From NCBI GenBank assembly GCA_029266615.1, contig JAQSWN010000012.1:1-52489 (forward strand): 52,489 nt of DNA, read 5' to 3'. The translations under genes and the position numbers were made by a program. The stretch comes from Polyangiaceae bacterium. GTDB lineage: Bacteria; Myxococcota_A; Polyangia; Polyangiales; Polyangiaceae. The notes below the pieces were generated by a model. That model was given only the letters and a program-made list of their open reading frames with translations. It did not search any database and was not told where the DNA came from. This document shows positions 41,487 to 48,619 of the stretch, one piece after another (within the stretch, counting starts at the first letter, position 1; the number at the start of each line of letters is the position of its first letter).

Positions 41487-41920
41487 CTCCGGCTCGATTC
41501 CGCCGCTTTGTGCGCTTCGTGTTGCTCGCGCGTCGCTTGCGGCACCGCGATTTGCCACGCCTCACGCAGCGGGCTCAGGACGCGAATTACCTCGTCGATC
41601 GGCTCGACCAGCGCCTTGCGCGACGCGAGCTGGACGCGGTCCATCGCGAACCCGTAGAGCGCCTCGAGGTTGGCGCACAGCTCCGGGGCCAGGCTGTGGT
41701 CGAGCGCGATGTATAGCTCGGAGATGATGGCGTAAGACTTGGAGAGTAGCTCGCGGGCCCGCGCCATCTCCTTGCGCTCGACGCAGATTCTGGCCCCGTT
41801 CAGAAACCGGAATAGCCCGTCGTACAGCGCCAGTAAGAGCTCGCCCGGGGACGACGTCGTCATCCGGACTTGGTTGTAGCGCTGGGCGGCGGATTCCACT
41901 GCGGCAAAGTGAGCGGTCAT
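41483..41920 (-). CDS. fliS: Flagellin export chaperone FliS
   Basis: The 145-residue helical protein has the FliS pattern: AAQRYNQVRMTTSSPGELLLALYDGLFRFL at the N-terminus, the conserved Tyr and SPGELLLALYDG block, and the ARELLSKSYAIISELYIALD helix. FliS caps the C-terminal disordered end of flagellin and keeps it export-competent. It starts 11 bp after fliD and overlaps the methyltransferase-TPR gene, so it belongs to the flagellin operon. Confidence 0.9.
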   Translation of the reverse strand: MTAHFAAVESAAQRYNQVRMTTSSPGELLLALYDGLFRFLNGARICVERKEMARARELLSKSYAIISELYIALDHSLAPELCANLEALYGFAMDRVQLASRKALVEPIDEVIRVLSPLREAWQIAVPQATREQHEAHKAAESSRR

Positions 41921-41931
41921 GACGGGCTAGC

Positions 41932-43260
41932 CTAGAGGTTCTGAGAGAGGTAGGAGGCTTGGGAGTTGTATCCGGACACCTTCGTGTCCATGGCGGTGAA
42001 CTGCTTGCGCAGCATCTCCGCGTAGCGATTGATGCGGACGTCTTCGCGGTCGATGCGGGTCTGGTAGCGCTTGACGCTGCTGGTGAGCGAGTCGCTGCGG
42101 GTCGCGAGCAGGCCCGTACCGGTGCGCGTGAAGGCATCTACGGCCGAGGAAACGACGTCCATCACCCCTTGCGCGCCGCCATCGACGCCGGAGAACAACT
42201 TCGTGACGGTGGCCGAGTCGGCCGCGACCGCCTTGTCGAACTTCGTCGCGTCTAGAGAGAGCTTTCCGCTGCGGTCGAGGGCGAGGCCCACCGAACCGAG
42301 CGTGCTGTACTGGCCGCTACCGATCTGAGTCTGGAGCGCGCTGGAAAGACGTTGGGTGATGGAGCGGAGCGTCGAGTCGCCGGCGAGCATGGCGTCCCGC
42401 GGCTTGTTGCCGCCGCTGCCCGCCAGCTCTTTGACCTTGCTAATCACCTGGTTGTACGTGTCCACCAGCGTGTTCAGCTTGGTCTTGAGCGAGTCCGGAT
42501 CGTTGTCGACCGCGACCGTGACCGGCGTGGCCGATTCGGCGGTGAGGGCCAAGGTTACGCCGCGAATCGCCCCGGTGACCTGGTTCGTGGAGCTCTTGAT
42601 CGAGAAGCCGTCCAGCTGCAGCTTGGCGTCCTGCGCCTTTTGCACCGTGTTTTCGGGCACGTCGAAGCCGAAGCTGGTGCCAAGCTCGGTGATGGCGACG
42701 GCGTTGGCTTCGCCGGTGTCCATGCCGCGAAGCTGAATGCGGTAGCTCGAGCCGTCGAAGAACGAGGACGCGCTGATGCGGAGTCCGGCCGAGTTGATCT
42801 TGCCGATCACGTCGTCGATGGTATCGGTCGTGGCGACGGTGATGTCTTTGGGATCACCCGTGCCGACGCCGAGCCGCAGCGTGCCCGCCTGGTTCATGGC
42901 CGTGCCGACGCTGGAAATAGAGTTCGAGTAGGTGCGCTGCTCTTTGGCCAGCTTCTCGACCGTCAGCGAGTACTTGCCCGGCGTCGCGAGGCCGCTCGCG
43001 CTCGCCACGATCGCCGCGCCCGACGAGGAGGCCTTGTAGCTGCCGACCTCGGCCGCGGTGTCGAGCGCATCCGAAGCGGATTTCAGCTTCGCAAGCAGCG
43101 ACGAGACGGACGAAAGATTGGAAATCGAAGAGTTCGTCGCTGTCAGTTTGCTCTGCAGCGCCGTCTGTCCCTGCCGCTCCACGTTGACGAGAGCGCTCAC
43201 GAGACCTTGCGTATCCAGACCTGAGCCGCCGATGCCGCTCAGTGAGACCGTGCCTGCCAT
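41932..43260 (-). CDS. fliD: Flagellar filament cap protein FliD
   Basis: The 442-residue protein opens with VSLSGIGGSGLDTQGLVSALVNVE and a coiled segment (LTATNSSISNLSSVSSLLAKL), typical of the FliD D0 region. KYSLTVEKLAKEQRT, KINSAGLRISAS and a C-terminal coil ending RINRYAEMLRKQFTAMDTKVSGYNSQ then YLSQNL follow. FliD caps the filament tip and promotes flagellin folding. GGAGGG upstream supports ATG 43260. The gene follows a long hairpin (43294-43332) after flagellin. Confidence 0.92.
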   Translation of the reverse strand: MAGTVSLSGIGGSGLDTQGLVSALVNVERQGQTALQSKLTATNSSISNLSSVSSLLAKLKSASDALDTAAEVGSYKASSSGAAIVASASGLATPGKYSLTVEKLAKEQRTYSNSISSVGTAMNQAGTLRLGVGTGDPKDITVATTDTIDDVIGKINSAGLRISASSFFDGSSYRIQLRGMDTGEANAVAITELGTSFGFDVPENTVQKAQDAKLQLDGFSIKSSTNQVTGAIRGVTLALTAESATPVTVAVDNDPDSLKTKLNTLVDTYNQVISKVKELAGSGGNKPRDAMLAGDSTLRSITQRLSSALQTQIGSGQYSTLGSVGLALDRSGKLSLDATKFDKAVAADSATVTKLFSGVDGGAQGVMDVVSSAVDAFTRTGTGLLATRSDSLTSSVKRYQTRIDREDVRINRYAEMLRKQFTAMDTKVSGYNSQASYLSQNL

Positions 43261-43293
43261 TAGTTAGCCCTCCGGAACGCGAGAAGTACGCGG

Positions 43294-43332
43294 CGGGCGG
43301 CGTGCCGGACCAAGTCCGACCGCGCCGCCCGC
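43294..43332 (-). terminator. Long hairpin between flagellin and fliD
   Basis: GCGGGCGGCG (43294-43303) pairs perfectly with CGCCGCCCGC (43323-43332), and CGGAC with GTCCG nearer the loop. It lies just after the flagellin stop on the minus strand. With no T-run it may partly end transcription or protect the abundant flagellin mRNA, lowering fliD expression. Confidence 0.65.
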
Positions 43333-43348
43333 GTGCACCGGACCTCGC

Positions 43349-44173
43349 TCAGCCCAGGAGGCCGAACGCCATCTGCGGCAGCTGGTTCGTCTGCGCCAAG
43401 ATGGAGGTGCCGGCTTGCGTGAGCACCTGGTTGCGCGAGAGGTTCGCGGTCTCGGAGGCCACGTCCACGTCCCGGATGCGAGAGTTCGCCGCCGAGATGT
43501 TGAGGCGCATGGTCTGGATGTTCGAGGTCGCGACGTCCAAGCGGTTCATGGCCGAACCGAACTTCGAGCGGTAGCTGGAGACGCTGCCGATCGCGGTGTC
43601 GATGGACGACAGAGCGGTCAGAGCGCCCGTGGCCGTCGTGACGTTCGCACCCGCCGCCGCGACGCCGGTCAAGTCGACGCCACCGAAGGTCACGTCGATT
43701 TGGTCGGTAGCCACGTTGTTCAGACCGACCTGGAACTTCACCGCGGCCGCGGTGGCGTTCAACAGCGACACGCCGTTGAACTTCGCCGAGCCCTGGATGC
43801 GGCCGATTTCCGACTGGAGCGCGCCGAACTCGGTGTTCAGGTAGCCACGGTCGGTGTTGGTGAGCGAGCCGTTGGAGGACTGCACGGCCAACTCGCGCAT
43901 ACGGCCCAAGATGTCGTGGACCTCGCCGAGAGAGCCTTCTGCCGTCTGCGCCATCGAGATGGCGTCGCCGGCGTTGCGCTCCGCCACCGTGTAGGAGCGG
44001 ATCTGCGACTTCATCGACTCGCTGACGGCAAGGCCGGCAGCGTCGTCGGCCGAGCTGTTCACGCGGAAGCCGCTCGACAATTTCTGGAAGCTGCCGTCGA
44101 GCTTCTTCTGGTTCGCGGCGAGGTTCTTTTGCGCCGCGAGAGCGGCAGTGTTCGTCTGGATTACTAGGGCCAT
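43349..44173 (-). CDS. fliC: Flagellin (copy 1)
   Basis: The 274-residue protein has the conserved N-terminal D0/D1 domain (VIQTNTAALAAQKNL, LSSGFRVNSSADDAAGLAVSE, DILGRMRELAVQSSNG, DRGYLNTEF) and the C-terminal D1/D0 domain (AANSRIRDVDVASET, RNQVLTQAGTSILAQTNQ then LPQMAFGLLG). The central variable part is short, so outer D2/D3 domains are missing, leaving a minimal filament subunit. GGAG lies just upstream of the ATG within a short CTCC/GGAG hairpin. Likely glycosylated by the neighbouring Maf. Confidence 0.95.
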   Translation of the reverse strand: MALVIQTNTAALAAQKNLAANQKKLDGSFQKLSSGFRVNSSADDAAGLAVSESMKSQIRSYTVAERNAGDAISMAQTAEGSLGEVHDILGRMRELAVQSSNGSLTNTDRGYLNTEFGALQSEIGRIQGSAKFNGVSLLNATAAAVKFQVGLNNVATDQIDVTFGGVDLTGVAAAGANVTTATGALTALSSIDTAIGSVSSYRSKFGSAMNRLDVATSNIQTMRLNISAANSRIRDVDVASETANLSRNQVLTQAGTSILAQTNQLPQMAFGLLG

Positions 44174-44175
44174 TG

Positions 44176-44193
44176 GGATTCTCCTTCATGGAG
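44176..44193 (-). promoter_or_regulatory. Possible CsrA-regulated ribosome site of flagellin copy 1
   Basis: On the minus strand CTCC, ATGAA, GGAG form a small hairpin placing the AAGGAG ribosome site in its 3' arm just before the flagellin ATG. GGA next to a start codon is the usual CsrA target, and csrA is encoded at 50959. The stem is only 4 bp, so this is tentative. Confidence 0.3.
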
Positions 44194-44337
44194 GCCACGG
44201 TGCGGATATCGCGCCGTGTCGGGGCGTCATTGCCCGTCGGGACCAATGAACGGAGGGCCCTAGGGAGGCTTGAACAGAAAAGTCCATGGCCTGGCCTAGT
44301 TAAGTAAGCGCGTGTCTCACCTCGGTGCCGGTGGTGA

Positions 44338-44383
44338 GGGCGATGCCCCCCGGAGCGGACATGCCGCTCTCGAGGGGGAGCCC
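44338..44383 (-). terminator. Large imperfect hairpin downstream of flagellin copy 2
   Basis: Three stem blocks align in register: GGGC/GCCC (44338-44341 and 44380-44383), CCCCC/GGGGG (44346-44350 and 44374-44378) and GAGCGG/CCGCTC (44353-44358 and 44364-44369). It begins 44 bp after the copy 2 stop on the minus strand and probably ends or stabilises that transcript. The remaining spacer to copy 1 (44174-44337) likely holds the copy 1 promoter, which I could not fix. Confidence 0.6.
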
Positions 44384-44426
44384 TACCTGACACGAAGGCT
44401 AGTTCCATCGAGACGCCGCTGGGGAC

Positions 44427-45260
44427 TCAGCCCTGGAGGAGCTGCATTGCCATTTGCGGCAGCTGATTGGCCTGCGACAGCACGGAAACGCCGGCCTGGG
44501 ACAACACCTGGTTACGAGCCAATTGGCTCGTCTCCTCCGCCACGTCCACGTCGCGGATGCGCGAGTTGGCAGCGGACAGGTTGACGCGCATCGTCTGGAT
44601 GCTGGACGTGGTGACGTCCAAACGGTTCATCGCCGCGCCGTATTTGGCGCGCTCCGTCGAGATGATGCCGATGGCCTGGTCGATGCGACCGATCGAGCCG
44701 AGCGCGGAGCCGGAGGTGGCGCCGGCGACGTTGGTGCTCGCGGAGAGCAGCGTCGTGAGCGACAAGCCGCCGAACGTGAGCGTAATCTGGTCGCTCGCGG
44801 TGTTGTCCAGCCCGACCTGGAACGTGATCGACTCGCCCGTGGTCGAAACGAGCAGCTTGCCGTTGAACTTGGACGAGCCCTGGATGCGCGCCATCTCGTC
44901 CTTGAGCGCGGTGAACTCGGTGTCGAGGTAGCCGCGATCATTGGCGGTCATCGAGCCGTTGGAGCTCTGGATCGCAAGCTCGCGCATGCGGCCGAGGATG
45001 TCGTGCATGGAGCCGAGGGCGGCTTCCGCCGTCTGGGTCATGCTGATGGCCTCGTTCGCGTTTCGCTCGGCGATGGTGTACGACCTGATCTGCGCCTTCA
45101 TGCTTTCGCTGATGGCGAGGCCGGCTGCATCGTCGGCGGCGGTGTTGATGCGGAAGCCGCTGGAGAGCCGCGCGAAGCTCTTGCCCAGCGAGGCGGTGTT
45201 GCGCGCCAGGGACTTCTGCGCGTCGAGGGAGGACGTGTTTGTGGGTATTACGAGGGGCAT
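44427..45260 (-). CDS. Flagellin (copy 2)
   Basis: The 277-residue protein is a close paralogue of copy 1 over both conserved ends: VIPTNTSSLDAQKSL, LSSGFRINTAADDAAGLAISE, DILGRMRELAIQSSNG and, at the C-terminus, AANSRIRDVDVAEETSQLARNQ. The middle differs (residues about 140-200). It also lacks D2/D3. Its ATG lies inside the 3' end of maf (13-bp overlap), so flagellin and its predicted glycosyltransferase are translationally coupled. Confidence 0.95.
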   Translation of the reverse strand: MPLVIPTNTSSLDAQKSLARNTASLGKSFARLSSGFRINTAADDAAGLAISESMKAQIRSYTIAERNANEAISMTQTAEAALGSMHDILGRMRELAIQSSNGSMTANDRGYLDTEFTALKDEMARIQGSSKFNGKLLVSTTGESITFQVGLDNTASDQITLTFGGLSLTTLLSASTNVAGATSGSALGSIGRIDQAIGIISTERAKYGAAMNRLDVTTSSIQTMRVNLSAANSRIRDVDVAEETSQLARNQVLSQAGVSVLSQANQLPQMAMQLLQG

Positions 45261-47206
45261 ATTGGTGTGTCTCCGTGGGTCAGGTCCGGCGCGGCTGCGC
45301 CGAGGTCGTTTCGTACTTCCGTGAGCTTCGCCTCGAGCTCGCGGGTGCAGGCTTCGATGGCGGAGGCGACGCGCGCCTCAGCCTGCACCGCGCTCACGGC
45401 GCTTTGATGGTTGTCGCTGTGGTCGCCGCCTGCGGCTTGCATGATGCCGTCCACGGCCGTCCACGAGTAGGCGTCGACGAAGGGCGAGCGCGCGACGGCA
45501 GCGCGCAGCGCTCGCTCCGCGCCCTCCAGCTTGGCGAACGCGCGCGTGATGGCACGCGGATCGTCACGCGAGACGACGCGCTCGGCCGCCTCCGCGAGGC
45601 GACGCACCCGACGCGCGGCGTGGCGCGCGGCGCGAGCGCCCTCGAGCTGAACGGATAGCCAATCTACGAGGCGGGCGCGGGAGAGGGGCGGCTGCGCGGC
45701 GTGGGCCGCTACCGCGATGTCTCGCGCGCTGATGTTTCGCTCGGGAAGCGGCGCCAGCACGTCGGCCAGGCGCAGCTCCTCGAAGCCCGTGACGCGCGCG
45801 CCGCCTTCGGTGGCGTTGACGAGGCGCTGATCCGGACGATCGTGCGCCAGCACGTCGGCGGCGAGCTCGAGCCAGTTGCGCACGGCCGAGAAACCGATGG
45901 TGGAGAAAACGGTGCCGCTCCCGCCCCAAGCGGTCGCTTCTCGCAGCGGCTCTTGCTCGATCTTGAGCCCGGAGACCGCGTGCAGCGTCGCGGAGCGCTG
46001 GTGCACGATTGACTGGCCGTCGGCGGACAGCGCGACCTTGGAGCCTTCGTACGGCGTGCCCGCGGCGTAGGCCTGGCCGTCGGTGTACGCGAGATCTTGC
46101 CCAACGAGCACGATCGGCGAGCAGCCGAGGCGCTGCGCGAGCGAGAAGGCGAGGGTGGAGACGCTCCCGCACACGGCCAGACCGTTCGCTTTGCCGAGGC
46201 CGACGAGGGGCGTGAACTGAGGCAAGCCCTCGTACACGGGCAAGAGCGGGCCCTTGCCGGTGCGCAGTGTTTTCGGATGAGCGGTCATGCTGAAAGCCCG
46301 CACGACGTCGTCCAAGTAGGGCACCTGCTCGAGCAGGGTCGAGAGGTCGATCGACTCCATGCAGGCTACGACCTGGGGAGTCACCCCGCGTCGAGCCAGC
46401 GACTGCGCGCTCGAATTTACGGCGAAGACGATGCCTTTTTTCGCGGCGTCGGCGAGAAGCTCGGCGTTCTTGCCAAGCGACGGGCCTGCGCCGACGATGA
46501 AGGCGGGTACGTCTTTGTACTTCTCGGCGAGTCCGAGGAAGAAGGGGGAATCACAGAGGAGCTCGAGGTTCTCGAGCACGTCGGATATCCACTCGCGAGC
46601 TCGGATGCGGTGCGTCGCGTCGTTGACACTACGCCTTTGAACCAGCTGGGTGACCGCCTCGCGCAAATCGCGATCTTCGCGGTCGTAGACGCCAACGTAG
46701 CCGGGAGTTGAGATGAGCGTGACATGGTCTCGATTTCCGCCGAAGCTCGGCCAAAGCTGAGTGAGATCGTGCGCGGTGCACACGATCGGGAAGGCGCCCA
46801 AGTCGCTCGGCCCTACCTCGAGCGCGCGGCGCATGATGCCGGGATCCGGCTCGTAGATCATGATGGGGGCGTCGGTGACGGCGCGGAGCGCGCGGGCGGT
46901 GTGACCGAGCCCCAGCCCGAAGACCAAATAGGCGCTGTCGCGCGGGCTCTCCCGAACCGCGCGGTCGAGCCACAGATCATCGGAAGGAGCGCCGAGGAGG
47001 GCGCCGCGATGGCGCAAGACCGGAGTGCCGTCCGTCGTGTACAGCACCTCGCCGCTCGCTTGCGCTCGCTCGACGTGCTCGCGCGTGCGGTCGCCGATCC
47101 AGAGTCGCTTGAGGTTCGACTCTAAGAAGGCGTGGCTCAGATCGCGAGCGGGGAGGTGGAAGACGCCGTCCATGATGGGGGGCGACGCTTCCTTCTCATG
47201 TTCCAT
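45248..47206 (-). CDS. Maf-family motility-associated factor (flagellin nonulosonate transferase)
   Basis: The 652-residue protein matches the Maf/DUF115 family: FGLGLGHTARAL and IYEPDPGIM in the N-terminal domain, then the central AFIVGAGPSLGKN (239-245), VNSSAQSLARRGVTPQVVACMES, VLVGQDLAYTDGQAYAAGT and NATEGGARVTGFEE. Maf proteins transfer pseudaminic or legionaminic acid from CMP donors to Ser/Thr of flagellin before export. It overlaps flagellin copy 2, and a NeuB/NeuA-type operon lies 10 kb away, which fits the role. No signal peptide, as expected of a cytoplasmic enzyme. Confidence 0.88.
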   Translation of the reverse strand: MEHEKEASPPIMDGVFHLPARDLSHAFLESNLKRLWIGDRTREHVERAQASGEVLYTTDGTPVLRHRGALLGAPSDDLWLDRAVRESPRDSAYLVFGLGLGHTARALRAVTDAPIMIYEPDPGIMRRALEVGPSDLGAFPIVCTAHDLTQLWPSFGGNRDHVTLISTPGYVGVYDREDRDLREAVTQLVQRRSVNDATHRIRAREWISDVLENLELLCDSPFFLGLAEKYKDVPAFIVGAGPSLGKNAELLADAAKKGIVFAVNSSAQSLARRGVTPQVVACMESIDLSTLLEQVPYLDDVVRAFSMTAHPKTLRTGKGPLLPVYEGLPQFTPLVGLGKANGLAVCGSVSTLAFSLAQRLGCSPIVLVGQDLAYTDGQAYAAGTPYEGSKVALSADGQSIVHQRSATLHAVSGLKIEQEPLREATAWGGSGTVFSTIGFSAVRNWLELAADVLAHDRPDQRLVNATEGGARVTGFEELRLADVLAPLPERNISARDIAVAAHAAQPPLSRARLVDWLSVQLEGARAARHAARRVRRLAEAAERVVSRDDPRAITRAFAKLEGAERALRAAVARSPFVDAYSWTAVDGIMQAAGGDHSDNHQSAVSAVQAEARVASAIEACTRELEAKLTEVRNDLGAAAPDLTHGDTPICPS

Positions 47207-47209
47207 GCC

Positions 47210-47232
47210 AACCCGGTCGCCGGGGTTTTTTT
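47210..47232 (+). terminator. Rho-independent-like hairpin with a T7 tract just upstream of maf
   Basis: CCCGG and CCGGG flanked by AA/TT form a stem with a 3-nt loop followed by seven T residues when read on the plus strand. No plus-strand gene ends here, so it would stop antisense transcription crossing maf and insulate the gene at 47384. On the minus strand it sits in the maf leader beside the ATG. Confidence 0.5.
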
Positions 47233-47383
47233 AGCGTTTGGAGCGTGGAAGACCGACTCCGCCCTGCGCCACGAGCATCCTGGTGCGTCTAGACGTTGAC
47301 CCCGGCGGTGCCAGGTCGCTGACGCGCGTCTGCGCACCAATCGTGGCTAAGGTTCGGGGTGCGAGAGCCGTTCATCGGACTGA

Positions 47384-48538
47384 ATGAGCTTGTCGAGCGA
47401 TGTGCTCTCTCGGGCGACCCCGACGCGGCTGATCTGCCGCTCCGGTCGCTGGATGCTCGAGCTGACGCGGCTCGAGGCGGTCGATCGCGACGTCTATCAG
47501 CCTCGCCTGACACGGCTCGAAGGGACGGACTCTATTCTCGCGGCCCTGCGGCGTAGCGAGGATGGACAGCAGCTGGTCAGCAGCGCGGCTCAGCTCATGC
47601 GCGGCCCACGGATCGACGAGGACCGCGCGTTCGAGGTCAGTGATGGCGATTGGGTGCCGACCGGCGACCACGGAGACGCGCCGCGCCCTGCGACCCACCA
47701 CGCGGATCCGAATGCGAACGACGACACATTACGTGCAGTGGCCGAGCTGCGGGCCGAGCTGGCCGTCCTGCGTGCTTCCCACGCGCGTCTGCGCGAGCGT
47801 GTGATTGCCCTGGAAGCTGCGCAGAACGGCTTGCCGGTGGCCGCGCTCCGCGCCCCTCGCGGTAGCCGTGCTCAGCGTCGCCGCAGCGAGCCGCCGCCCG
47901 GCGCCGCGCCCGGATTCACCGAGCCGGAGCGCAAGCCCGAGCCGCTCCCCGCCGGCAACGTTGCCTTCGACGCGACTCAGGCCTCACCGCCGCTCCAGGC
48001 AGCCGCCCCCGCGCCGCCGGCCGGCGAGCCCGCGGCCGCGCCGCCCACGTTCGAAGAACTCGCAAAGTCTCTCGCCGGTGAGCAGCAGCTGCCCGCGCTC
48101 ACACTACCGTCGGTACCCAGCGTGAGCGAGTGCCTGGCGACCCTCATGGGCAGCGCGCCGGACTTACAGCGCAGCCCAGAGAAGCCGTTCGATGCGCTGG
48201 ATCGCCCGCACGGCTGCAAGCTCTTGGACGACGAGGGCCGCGAGCGCGGCATCATCTTGATGGATCTGCGCGCAGCGGTGTTGCTCGGTGCGGCGCTGCT
48301 CGCGTTGCCACGCGACGAAGCGCTGCGTCAGCTCACTGAGAACGACCCCAGCGAGGACGCGTTGCTAGCGATGTCCGAGATTTGTAACAACCTCACCGGC
48401 CCCGTGAACGGCACTAAAGGGAACGCCCATGTACGTTCGACGGCGCTGGCGGGCGTGGATGTGGGCGCCCTGCCGCGACCGCGTGCGCGCCTGGACCTCG
48501 CCGTCGAAGGCGGCGTGCTGATCGTCGCCATGTACTAA
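47384..48538 (+). CDS. Protein with a C-terminal CheC/CheX-like domain
   Basis: The 384-residue protein has a variable N-terminal part with a short coiled coil (TLRAVAELRAELAVLRASHARLRE, about 115-145), a Pro/Ala-rich linker (about 150-215), and a C-terminal domain of about 130 residues. There, GIILMDLRAAVLLGAALLALP and SEDALLAMSEICNNLTGPVN resemble the second half of CheC, where ALREIGNIMCG carries the catalytic pair. Here E332 and N335 are kept but the Ser/Asp four residues before E is Leu. It lies divergent from maf. A flagellar-switch or CheY-P phosphatase role is possible, not shown. Confidence 0.5.
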   Translation: MSLSSDVLSRATPTRLICRSGRWMLELTRLEAVDRDVYQPRLTRLEGTDSILAALRRSEDGQQLVSSAAQLMRGPRIDEDRAFEVSDGDWVPTGDHGDAPRPATHHADPNANDDTLRAVAELRAELAVLRASHARLRERVIALEAAQNGLPVAALRAPRGSRAQRRRSEPPPGAAPGFTEPERKPEPLPAGNVAFDATQASPPLQAAAPAPPAGEPAAAPPTFEELAKSLAGEQQLPALTLPSVPSVSECLATLMGSAPDLQRSPEKPFDALDRPHGCKLLDDEGRERGIILMDLRAAVLLGAALLALPRDEALRQLTENDPSEDALLAMSEICNNLTGPVNGTKGNAHVRSTALAGVDVGALPRPRARLDLAVEGGVLIVAMY

Positions 48539-48555
48539 GCCCCCGGCGATGAGAC

Positions 48556-48561
48556 TATAAT
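48556..48561 (+). promoter_or_regulatory. Possible -10 element upstream of the porin gene
   Basis: A perfect TATAAT lies 59 bp before ATG 48620. The position 17 bp upstream reads GTACTA, a poor -35, so an activator may be needed or the match is chance. Confidence 0.3.
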
Positions 48562-48619
48562 CAAGGGTTCGGCGTTGGCCGTACTCCACTCGGAGCACCT
48601 CCCGCGCTCTTCGGCTTCT

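Noticed and set aside
44205..44235. Sigma-28-like element upstream of flagellin copy 1
   Set aside because: Only about five of eight -10 positions and two of four -35 positions match, not enough to call.
47285..47322. TGGCAC string on the minus strand as a sigma-54 promoter of maf
   Set aside because: The -24 half is perfect, but the position 10 nt on reads GT rather than GC, so the -12 element is missing.
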